Below the pieces are notes generated by a model, which saw only the letters and a list, made by a program, of their open reading frames with translations, did no database searches and had not been told where the DNA came from. The position numbers were made by a program, and so were the translations under genes. Positions 1 to 5,170 of a DNA stretch of 8,020 nt are shown here, one piece after another. Origin of the DNA: an uncultured Pseudorhodobacter sp. (lineage in GTDB: Bacteria > Pseudomonadota > Alphaproteobacteria > Rhodobacterales > Rhodobacteraceae); assembly GCA_945952425.1 (NCBI GenBank), contig CAMFIX010000119.1:1-8020 (forward strand). Direction: 5' to 3'. The stretch's first letter is position 1; each line of letters begins with the position of its first letter.

Positions 1-2
1 TT

Positions 3-542
3 GCCGCCCTGGTCGCCCCCCGCCCCATCGCCTGGATCTCGACCCGCTGCAGCACGGGCGACAACCTCGCCCCTTTCTCGTTCTTCAACGCGCTGGCCTA
101 TCGCCCGCCGCAGATCATGTTCGCGCCCGACGATTGCGACACGCTGAAGGCGGTGCAGGAAACCCGGGTCTTCGCGATCAACCTCGTCACCCGCGCGCTG
201 ATGGGCGCGATGAATGCCAGCTCGGCCGCCTTCCCGCGCGGGACGGATGAATTCCTGGCCTGCGGGATCGAGAAGGCGGAATGCGCGACGATCCCCTGCC
301 CGCGGGTCGCGGCCTCCCCGGCCTGTCTCGAATGCGTGGCGACGCAATTCGTGACGATCGAGGGCGAGGGGCCGGAGGCGGGGCGGCAGGTGGTGATCGG
401 CCGGGTCGAGGCGATCCATATCGACGATGGCTGCCTGCGCGACGGGCGGCTCGACCTTGCGCTGCTGCGGCCGATGGCGCGGCTGGGTTATCACGATTAC
501 GCCGAGGTGACCGAGCTGATCGAGATGAAGCGGCCGGGGTGA
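3..542 (+). CDS. Flavin reductase-like (FMN-binding split-barrel) family protein, 5' end missing
   Basis: The frame is open from the left window edge, so the start lies outside; 179 residues are visible. The first 40 residues contain PRPIAWIST and, slightly later, NLAPFSFFNALAYRPP. These are hallmark stretches of the flavin reductase-like domain (DIM6/NTAB group), a cytoplasmic split-barrel fold that binds FMN. The remainder fits the family through RLGYHDYAEV near the C-terminus. Family members are usually about 200-210 residues, so roughly 20-30 N-terminal residues are probably missing. Some relatives are reductases supplying reduced flavin to a partner monooxygenase; others have no known reaction. 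No partner oxygenase is visible here, so the substrate cannot be named. Two T-run terminator-like units follow within 100 bases, which suggests it is not cotranscribed with mtnP. Internal ATGs, such as that at 117, fall inside the conserved domain and are not the start. Confidence 0.9.
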   Translation, partial: AALVAPRPIAWISTRCSTGDNLAPFSFFNALAYRPPQIMFAPDDCDTLKAVQETRVFAINLVTRALMGAMNASSAAFPRGTDEFLACGIEKAECATIPCPRVAASPACLECVATQFVTIEGEGPEAGRQVVIGRVEAIHIDDGCLRDGRLDLALLRPMARLGYHDYAEVTELIEMKRPG

Positions 543-560
543 GCGCGCAAACCTTGCGGA

Positions 561-586
561 GCGGCGTTCCGCCGCGAGATCTTTTT
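561..586 (+). terminator. Intrinsic terminator of the flavin reductase gene
   Basis: A 6-bp GC-only stem (GCGGCG at 561-566, CGCCGC at 570-575) with a 3-base loop is followed by a run of five T at 582-586. It begins 19 bases after the upstream stop codon. A short CGAGA/TCTCG pairing (575-579, 586-590) could compete with the main hairpin. Confidence 0.65.
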
Positions 587-594
587 CTCGCCTC

Positions 595-645
595 TGAGCC
601 TTGCGGCTCAACCGGCTCGGGAGGGCCTCCGGCGGGAGTATTTTT
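595..645 (+). terminator. Second terminator-like unit with GGAGTATTTTTG tail
   Basis: TGAGCC (595-600) pairs with GGCTCA (605-610) around TTGC. GGAGG (620-624) and CCTCC (626-630) form a further dyad, and a run of five T lies at 641-645. The layout repeats that of the preceding terminator: CCTTGCGG occurs at 552-559 and again at 599-606, and each copy leads to a GC-rich dyad and then T5. From memory, similar GGAGTATTTTTG...GAAAG tails recur between genes in Rhodobacteraceae, so this may be a dispersed intergenic element. That recurrence is not checked here. Confidence 0.45.
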
Positions 646-846
646 GCAAATGTGAAAGGGCAAGGGGCGCGGGCGGTGAGGCCGGTTCTGCGCGGGAGCG
701 TTGCTTTGGATCGGCGGGCGTTTCGGTCCTCGGCGGCGGGGCGCAGGTCTGCCCGGGTTTTCACCGGATGCGCCGCCGCCAGCGCCCCGCTTCCCGCCCC
801 GGCCTTTACAGCCGCGGCCCTGCCCCCTACCCTTTGCCCTGCAACC

Positions 847-854
847 GGAAGGAG
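847..854 (+). promoter_or_regulatory. Ribosome binding site that fixes the mtnP start
   Basis: GGAAGGAG sits 6 bases before the ATG at 861. It selects this start over an in-frame ATG at 768, whose extra 31 residues (arginine/proline-rich) do not resemble the family N-terminus. Confidence 0.85.
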
Positions 855-860
855 ACGACC

Positions 861-1706
861 ATGACCCTGAAACTCGGCATCATCGGAGGGTCGGGGCTTT
901 ACCAGATCGCCGGGCTGGAAGCGCCGGCCTGGGTCACGGTCGAGACGCCCTGGGGCGCGCCCTCGGACCAGATCCTGACCGGGCGGCTGAACGGGCTCGA
1001 CATGGCCTTCCTGCCGCGGCACGGGCGGGGGCATGTGCAGACGCCCTCCTCCGTCAACTACCGCGCCAATATCGCGGCGCTGAAGGCGCTGGGGGTCACC
1101 GATGTGCTGGCGGTCTCGGCGGTCGGCAGCCTGCGGCTGGACTATGCCCCTGGCGATTTCGTGCTGGTGGAGCAGTATATCGACCGCACTTTCGCGCGGG
1201 AGAAAAGCTTCTTCGGCCCGGGGTTGGTCGCCCATGTCTCGGCGGCCCATCCAGTCTGCCCGCGGCTGTCCCACCAGGTGGCCGCGGCGGTCAAGGGGGT
1301 GCGGCTGCACCGGGGGGCGACTTACCTGGCCATGGAGGGGCCGCAGTTTTCCACCCTGGCCGAGAGCCGCCTTTACCGCAGCTGGGGCGCCGATGTGATC
1401 GGGATGACGGGGATGCCCGAGGCCAAGCTCGCCCGCGAGGCGGAGCTCTCTTACGCCTGCCTGGCCATGGTGACGGATTACGATTGCTGGCACGAGGTGG
1501 CGGTGGATGTGGCCCAGGTCATCGCCACGCTGACCGCCAATGCCGAGGCCGCGCGCGATGTGATCCGCGGGTTGCGGCTGGAGCACGCCTCTCCCTGCCC
1601 CTGCGGCTGCGACCGCGCGCTGGAACATGCGGTGATGACCGCACCCGCGATGCGCGACCCGGCGATGGTGGAGCGGCTGCAGGGCGTGGCGGGGCGGGTG
1701 TTGTGA
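861..1706 (+). CDS. mtnP: S-methyl-5'-thioadenosine phosphorylase (MTAP)
   Basis: This 281-residue cytoplasmic enzyme of the purine nucleoside phosphorylase superfamily splits methylthioadenosine with phosphate into adenine and 5-methylthioribose 1-phosphate. It thereby clears a by-product of polyamine and other SAM-consuming pathways. Visible signatures are the N-terminal GGSG phosphate loop (9-12), RHGRGH (53-58), MEGPQFST (158-165), MTGMPEA (182-188) and TDYDCW (205-210). The last is also present in human MTAP, where its two aspartates (here D206 and D208) recognise the adenine base; this separates MTAP from guanosine/inosine phosphorylases. A cysteine cluster CPCGC lies at 246-250. Length is normal for the family. 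The stop TGA overlaps the GTG start of the next gene by 4 bases, indicating translational coupling. The downstream apt gene consumes the adenine product. Confidence 0.95.
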   Translation: MTLKLGIIGGSGLYQIAGLEAPAWVTVETPWGAPSDQILTGRLNGLDMAFLPRHGRGHVQTPSSVNYRANIAALKALGVTDVLAVSAVGSLRLDYAPGDFVLVEQYIDRTFAREKSFFGPGLVAHVSAAHPVCPRLSHQVAAAVKGVRLHRGATYLAMEGPQFSTLAESRLYRSWGADVIGMTGMPEAKLAREAELSYACLAMVTDYDCWHEVAVDVAQVIATLTANAEAARDVIRGLRLEHASPCPCGCDRALEHAVMTAPAMRDPAMVERLQGVAGRVL

Positions 1707-2911
1707 GGATCGTCCTCGTCGGCGCCGATGGGTTCATCGGCCGCCACATCGCCTTTCACCTGCGGGCCGCGGGCCACGAGGTTCTGGCCGTCGCCCGCCG
1801 GGTCTCGGCGCTGCAGGCCATGGGCTTTGCGACGCTGCAGGCCGACCTGACCTCGGCCGAAGCCCAGGACGCGGCCTTCTGGCGCCCGCTGCTGCAGGGC
1901 GCCGCGCTGATCTGGTGCGCGGGGCTCTTGACCGGCCGCGAGGCGGCGTTCCGCGCGGTGCACGAGCGCGCGCCTCGGGCCGCGCTGCAGGCGCTGGCGG
2001 GGCGGGCGGTGCTGATCTCCTCGGTCGGGGTAGAGGCCCGGACGCCCTTCGCCCGCTGGCGCCGGACGACCGAGGCCGTCTTTGTCGGCCAGGCCATCCT
2101 GCGCCCGGGGCTCGTGCTGGCGGATACCTCCTATGGCGGCTCTTCGGCCTTGCGCGCCTTTGCCGCCCTGCCCTGGGTCATGCCCGTGGTGGGCGACGGC
2201 CGCCAGCCCTTCAACCCGATCCATGCCGAGGACCTCGCGGCCGCGGCCCTCGCCGCCCTGGCCCTGCCCCCCGCCCTGCACGAGGTCGGCGGGCCGGAGG
2301 TGCTGCGCCAGGACGAACTCGCAGCCCTGCTCCGCCGCTGGCTCGGCCTGCCCCCGGCGCCGGTGCTGCGCCTGCCCCTGCCCCTTGCCCGCGGGCTCGG
2401 CCGGCTTGGCGATGCGCTTTGCCTCGGCCCGCTTTCGTGCACGACGGTCGAGCAGCTGGCGGCGGGCGTCTTGTCGCGGCCCTCGGCCGCGCTGCCGCCT
2501 GCCTGGCCGGTCGGCACCTTTGCCATGCGCCGCCCGGCCGGGACGCAAGACCTCTGGGCGGCGCGGCTTTACCTCGTGAAACCCCTGGTGCGGCTGGTGC
2601 TGGCGGGGATGTGGCTGGCCTCGGCCTGGCTGGGCCTGACCGCGCGGCCGGGGGATTTCCCCGAGGTCGCAGCCCCCCTCTGGCTCGCCCGCGCCGGGGG
2701 GATCGCCGACCTTTGCCTCGGCCTCGCCCTCTTGCGCAATCTTTGGCCGAAGCGCCTGGCCCAGGCGCAGCTGGCCCTGGTCGGCGCCTATACGATAGGC
2801 CTGACGCTCCTGGCGCCCGGCCTTTGGGCCGACCCTTTCGGCGGGCTCTTGAAGAACCTGCCCGTGCTGGCGCTGATCCTGGTCCACCTGATCCTGGCCG
2901 AGGAACGATGA
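1703..2911 (+). CDS. Atypical SDR NAD(P)-binding protein with C-terminal DoxX-like membrane domain
   Basis: A 402-residue two-domain protein. Residues 1 to about 200 form a Rossmann fold with GADGFIG (7-13, the GxxGxxG dinucleotide loop), a DLT segment near 48-50 and LRPGLVL near 133-139, as in extended or NmrA/YbjT-like SDR proteins. The usual catalytic YxxxK appears as FARWR (116-120), so tyrosine and lysine are replaced by phenylalanine and arginine. Residues from about 288 hold four hydrophobic segments (roughly 290-312, 328-345, 355-372, 382-399) matching the DoxX-like tail found on such SDRs; the protein is probably anchored in the inner membrane. The start is GTG, inside the mtnP stop (GTGA), without a clear ribosome binding site, which fits coupled translation. 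It ends in an ATGA overlap with the DUF2269 gene. Specific function is unknown; it may bind NAD(P)H without standard SDR catalysis. Confidence 0.85.
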   Translation: MRIVLVGADGFIGRHIAFHLRAAGHEVLAVARRVSALQAMGFATLQADLTSAEAQDAAFWRPLLQGAALIWCAGLLTGREAAFRAVHERAPRAALQALAGRAVLISSVGVEARTPFARWRRTTEAVFVGQAILRPGLVLADTSYGGSSALRAFAALPWVMPVVGDGRQPFNPIHAEDLAAAALAALALPPALHEVGGPEVLRQDELAALLRRWLGLPPAPVLRLPLPLARGLGRLGDALCLGPLSCTTVEQLAAGVLSRPSAALPPAWPVGTFAMRRPAGTQDLWAARLYLVKPLVRLVLAGMWLASAWLGLTARPGDFPEVAAPLWLARAGGIADLCLGLALLRNLWPKRLAQAQLALVGAYTIGLTLLAPGLWADPFGGLLKNLPVLALILVHLILAEER

Positions 2912-3366
2912 GCTACGAGCTGGCGAAATGGCTGCATGTCCTGTCGTCGACCGTGCTGTTCGGCACCGGGATCGGGACGGCCTTCCAGATGGTGCGGGCG
3001 ATGGCCACGGGCCGGGCGCGGACAGTGGCCGATGTGGCGGGCGCGGTGGTGCTGGCCGACTGGCTTTTCACCACGCCGGCCGGGCTGGTGCAGCCGCTGA
3101 CGGGACTTTGGCTCGCCCATGAGGCGGGCTATGCCTGGACCGAAAGCTGGCTGATCGCGGCCTATGGGCTTTACGCCCTGGCCTTTGCCGCCTGGGCGCC
3201 CGTCGTCCACCTGCAGATCCGCATCCGCGACCTCTGCCGCGGCGCGGATGCGATCCCGCCCGAGGCGCTAGGGCTCTATCGCCTGTGGTTTCTTTTGGGA
3301 TTTCCGGGTTTCCTGTCGCTTGTCGCCGTGTTCTGGCTGATGGTGGCCAAGCCGCAGCTTTGGTAA
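2908..3366 (+). CDS. DUF2269 family integral membrane protein
   Basis: A 152-residue protein with four predicted membrane helices (about 8-29, 46-69, 82-103, 124-147). The stretches KWLHVLSSTVLFGTG (7-21), VVLADWLFTTPAGLVQPLTG (47-66), VHLQIRIRDL (100-109) and the C-terminal FWLMVAKP (142-149) match my recollection of DUF2269. Histidines H10, H71 and H101 lie near helix ends. The biochemical role of the family is not established. The ATG overlaps the stop of the SDR/DoxX-like gene (ATGA), with GAGGAA 3-8 bases upstream, so the two are almost certainly cotranslated and may act as a membrane pair. No signal peptide separate from the first helix is evident. Confidence 0.88.
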   Translation: MSYELAKWLHVLSSTVLFGTGIGTAFQMVRAMATGRARTVADVAGAVVLADWLFTTPAGLVQPLTGLWLAHEAGYAWTESWLIAAYGLYALAFAAWAPVVHLQIRIRDLCRGADAIPPEALGLYRLWFLLGFPGFLSLVAVFWLMVAKPQLW

Positions 3367-3389
3367 ACCCCGTGCCACGCAGCCATGCC

Positions 3390-3395
3390 AAGGAG
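3390..3395 (+). promoter_or_regulatory. Ribosome binding site supporting the TTG start of apt
   Basis: AAGGAG lies 6 bases before TTG at 3402, the best ribosome binding site near the gene. The ATG at 3385 is out of frame. An in-frame GTG at 3372 would add 10 residues and has no such site. Confidence 0.75.
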
Positions 3396-3401
3396 CGCGC
3401 T

Positions 3402-3932
3402 TTGAAAACCGTCAAGGATTACATCCGCACCATCGTCGATTTCCCGCACGAGGGCATCCTCTTCCGCGATGTCACCACGCTCTTCGCCGATCCGCGGGGG
3501 TTTCGGATGGCGGTGGACCAGCTGCTGGCACCTTGGGCCGGGGCGCGGATCGACAAGGTTGCGGGGCTGGAGGCGCGGGGCTTCATCCTGGGGGGCGCGG
3601 TGGCGCATCAGCTCTCGACCGGGTTCGTGCCGATACGCAAGAAGGGCAAGCTGCCGGGGGCGACGATCTCCCAGGCCTATACGCTGGAATATGGCGAGGC
3701 GGTGGTCGAGGTGCATGACGATGCGCTGATGCCGGGGGAGCGGGTGCTGCTGGTGGACGATCTCTTGGCGACGGGCGGGACGGCCGAGGCCGGGATCAAG
3801 CTGATCGAGCGCCTGGGCGGCATCGTGGTCGGCTGCGCTTTCGTGATTGACCTACCCGACCTCGGCGGGCGGCGCAGACTCGAGGCGATGGGCATGGAGG
3901 TCCAGGCGCTTTGTGCTTTCGAGGGGGTGTAA
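3402..3932 (+). CDS. apt: Adenine phosphoribosyltransferase
   Basis: A 176-residue cytoplasmic purine salvage enzyme that converts adenine and PRPP into AMP and pyrophosphate. The family signature is clear: KDYIRTIVDFPHEGILFRDV near the N-terminus, GLEARGFILG (55-64), the RKKGKLPG flexible-loop region (79-86) and the PRPP-binding loop VLLVDDLLATGGTA (115-128). Length is typical. TTG at 3402 is taken as the start because AAGGAG sits 6 bases upstream and the first residues (KTVKDYIRT) match the family beginning; GTG at 3372 is the alternative. The gene begins 35 bases after the DUF2269 stop and probably shares the mtnP transcript, placing the maker and user of free adenine together. No strong terminator follows: a 5-bp hairpin at 3942-3957 lacks a T-run. 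Confidence 0.95.
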   Translation: MKTVKDYIRTIVDFPHEGILFRDVTTLFADPRGFRMAVDQLLAPWAGARIDKVAGLEARGFILGGAVAHQLSTGFVPIRKKGKLPGATISQAYTLEYGEAVVEVHDDALMPGERVLLVDDLLATGGTAEAGIKLIERLGGIVVGCAFVIDLPDLGGRRRLEAMGMEVQALCAFEGV

Positions 3933-4010
3933 GGGGGCCAGGACGCGGGGCTGCGTCAGAGGACCGAGCGTTCGGGGCCGCAGGGGTCTCTGTGGCTGTG
4001 CGGGACTGAG

Positions 4011-4044
4011 GCCCTGTCCATGCGCCCTGTCTATGCGCCCTGTC
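4011..4044. repeat. Short tandem repeat, 13-bp period
   Basis: GCCCTGTC occurs at 4011-4018, 4024-4031 and 4037-4044, exactly 13 bases apart. The last two units are nearly identical over the full 13 bases (CATGCGCCCTGTC and TATGCGCCCTGTC). The array is too short to assign a role and may be replication slippage in non-coding DNA. Confidence 0.8.
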
Positions 4045-4736
4045 GCTCGACGCGCGTAATCCGGGCGTCGGCTGGACGACGCAGACCTTCGGGGGGAAAG
4101 ACGCCGATGAGCGGTCTCTGCCCGGCGGGCGGGCAGGAAGAGTAAGCCCTGCCCTCGCAGCGCCTGCGGCGGCCGGTTGGGGGACCGATGGGAGCGTCTG
4201 CACCGAAGGGGGCAGGTTTAGCGTCTGCCAGCCCCCCCGGGCCGGACGGGTGGCCTGCCTTCGAAGTCGTCTGTGCGGCTCTCGGGAGCCGAGCGATGGC
4301 ACGGCATCTGGGCGGGCACGTCCCGATCAGGGAAGCTCGCCCAAGGGCAATGGCGCAGCGATCGCGCGGGAGGGCACAGAGCCTACGGCGGTCGCGCCCG
4401 TGGTCGGCTTGCGAGCCGTGCCCCCTCGGGTGGGAGCAAGGTGGAACTGCCAAGCGCAGGACAAGCGGGCGTGTGGCCGACCTGCGCCAGGGTCTCTCTC
4501 GGGCAGCGGGCCATGGGCTGAGGGATGGCCGCGCCGACCAGGCGGGTGGCCAACCCGCGCGGGGGAGCGGGCAGGTTCGGGAGGCGGCCGCACCGGCCAG
4601 CCGGGTGGGCGAGCGGCGGGCGCCTCTGCACGCTCTCGGGCTGTGCGGCGATGATCCGGGGAGTGCCGCGGCGCGAGTCTTGTGGTCACCCGGGTTCGGC
4701 ATGGCGCTCTGCGGCGATGGGTCGCCCTTGGCCCGG

Positions 4737-4763
4737 TGTGAACGATTTCGTGATCTTTTCACA
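4737..4763. promoter_or_regulatory. Inverted repeat TGTGAA-N15-TTCACA, possible operator
   Basis: Perfect 6-base arms lie at 4737-4742 and 4758-4763 with half-site centres 21 bases apart, about two helical turns. The spacing does not fit a CRP/FNR site (TGTGA-N6-TCACA). It starts the A+T-richer island that also holds the CtrA-like site. No regulator is assigned. Confidence 0.35.
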
Positions 4764-4781
4764 GGCGATTGCGCAGCGGCG

Positions 4782-4796
4782 TTAACCATTTGCTAA
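4782..4796. promoter_or_regulatory. CtrA-like binding site
   Basis: TTAACCATTTGCTAA matches the alphaproteobacterial CtrA consensus TTAA-N7-TTAA with one mismatch and contains the half-site TTAACCAT. A GAATC (GANTC, the CcrM methylation target) begins 3 bases later, at 4800. TTAA occurs only twice in the whole window, here and at 4828-4831, so the pair is local. No credible coding start follows on either strand, leaving the target unclear. Confidence 0.4.
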
Positions 4797-4820
4797 GACG
4801 AATCGGCCTAAATGGGCTCA

Positions 4821-4841
4821 TCCAGACTTAACCCATCTGGA
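4821..4841. promoter_or_regulatory. Inverted repeat TCCAGA-N9-TCTGGA enclosing TTAACC
   Basis: Perfect 6-base arms at 4821-4826 and 4836-4841 flank a 9-base centre holding the window's second TTAA. It could be an operator or a small hairpin at the start of a transcript. Assignment rests on symmetry and position alone. Confidence 0.3.
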
Positions 4842-4879
4842 CGGGCGCTGCTTGCAACACGTGACCCACTACCCACCCC

Positions 4880-4980
4880 AGCGCCCTGTCGGCAACCCCG
4901 GCAGGGCGTGCTGGCTTTGAAGAGCGTCGCAAGGCCGCCCCGCCTCAAGGGCGCGCGGTCCCGCCTGCGCTCAAAGCCCG
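4880..4980 (+). ncRNA. Candidate structured RNA segment (two nested or adjacent hairpins)
   Basis: CGCCCTGTCGG (4882-4892) pairs with CCGGCAGGGCG (4898-4908) over 11 positions with one U-G wobble and a 5-base loop; the wobble suits a plus-strand RNA. Directly after it, GGCTTTGA (4913-4920) pairs with TCAAAGCC (4971-4978), enclosing about 50 bases with further short GC pairings. C-rich, weakly pairing stretches flank the block. It lies about 100 bases downstream of the CtrA-like site. No known RNA family is recognised and no T-run terminator follows, so this remains a hypothesis. Confidence 0.25.
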
Positions 4981-5129
4981 TCCAACCCACGCCCCATCCC
5001 GGGCTCCCCCCATTCCAACCGCGCGCAGCCAGACCGGCTCACCGCGCGTTTAGCATGGTCTAGGCCCTTACAAGCCAAGAGCCCCCTCGGGCCTCCCGCG
5101 CCCAGCCTGGCCGCCTCCCCGCGGCAGCC

Positions 5130-5164
5130 ACAAGCCGCCCGGGCTCGATGCCCGGGCGGCTTGT
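5130..5164 (-). terminator. Perfect hairpin terminator of the dehydrogenase gene
   Basis: A perfect 15-bp inverted repeat has arms at 5130-5144 and 5150-5164 with loop TCGAT in the plus sense. Read on the minus strand it starts 6 bases after the stop codon of the dehydrogenase and ends in CTTGT rather than a long T-run. Symmetry would let it also stop plus-strand transcripts from the gap. Confidence 0.75.
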
Positions 5165-5170
5165 TCGCCC

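Larger units (their letters stand above)
543..860. other. Intergenic region between the flavin reductase gene and mtnP
   Basis: This 318-base gap holds the two terminator-like units in its first third. The rest (about 660-846) must contain the mtnP promoter if mtnP starts its own transcript, but I see no convincing -35/-10 pair. Open frames crossing the gap have arginine/proline/alanine-rich translations typical of non-coding GC-rich DNA. The mtnP ribosome binding site lies at the 3' end. Confidence 0.6.
3933..5129. other. Large intergenic region without a supportable gene
   Basis: About 1.2 kb separates the apt stop from the terminator hairpin of the minus-strand dehydrogenase. The longest frames (4188-4796 plus, 4031-4789 minus) give low-complexity arginine/alanine/proline/glycine translations with no recognisable motif and no ribosome binding site. 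In the plus frame only about 34 of the first 50 codons end in G or C by hand count, below the surrounding genes. Weak hairpins occur at 3942-3957 and 4118-4136 (CTGCCCG/CGGGCAG, 5-base loop). Other content is listed separately: a 13-bp-period repeat, an A+T-richer island with dyads, and a hairpin cluster. I see no tRNA, SRP RNA, RNase P RNA or tmRNA signature. Confidence 0.6.

Noticed and set aside
1478..2887. 469-codon open frame antisense to the SDR/DoxX-like gene
   Set aside because: The translation is low-complexity (Gln/Arg/Gly/Pro-rich) and mirrors the real gene; it is a by-product of high third-position GC.
4737..4763. CRP/FNR-type operator
   Set aside because: The half-sites resemble TGTGA/TCACA, but the spacer between them is 17 bases instead of 6.
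4031..4789. 252-codon minus-strand frame starting at the CtrA-like site
   Set aside because: The start position is suggestive, but the product is Arg/Pro/Ala-rich without motifs or a ribosome binding site.
4188..4796. 202-codon plus-strand frame in the large gap
   Set aside because: No ribosome binding site, no motif, and third-position GC near background rather than the higher level of the true genes.
4737..4841. Possible replication origin (CtrA-like site plus A+T-richer DNA and CTTTTCACA resembling a DnaA box)
   Set aside because: The only DnaA-like box has two mismatches, there is no cluster of boxes, and no origin-associated genes are nearby.
3933..5129. tRNA, SRP RNA, RNase P RNA or tmRNA hidden in the gap
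   Set aside because: I looked for T-loop GGTTCGA-type, SRP CCGGAAGGAAGCAGCC-type and RNase P GAGGAAAGTCC-type signatures on both strands and found none.
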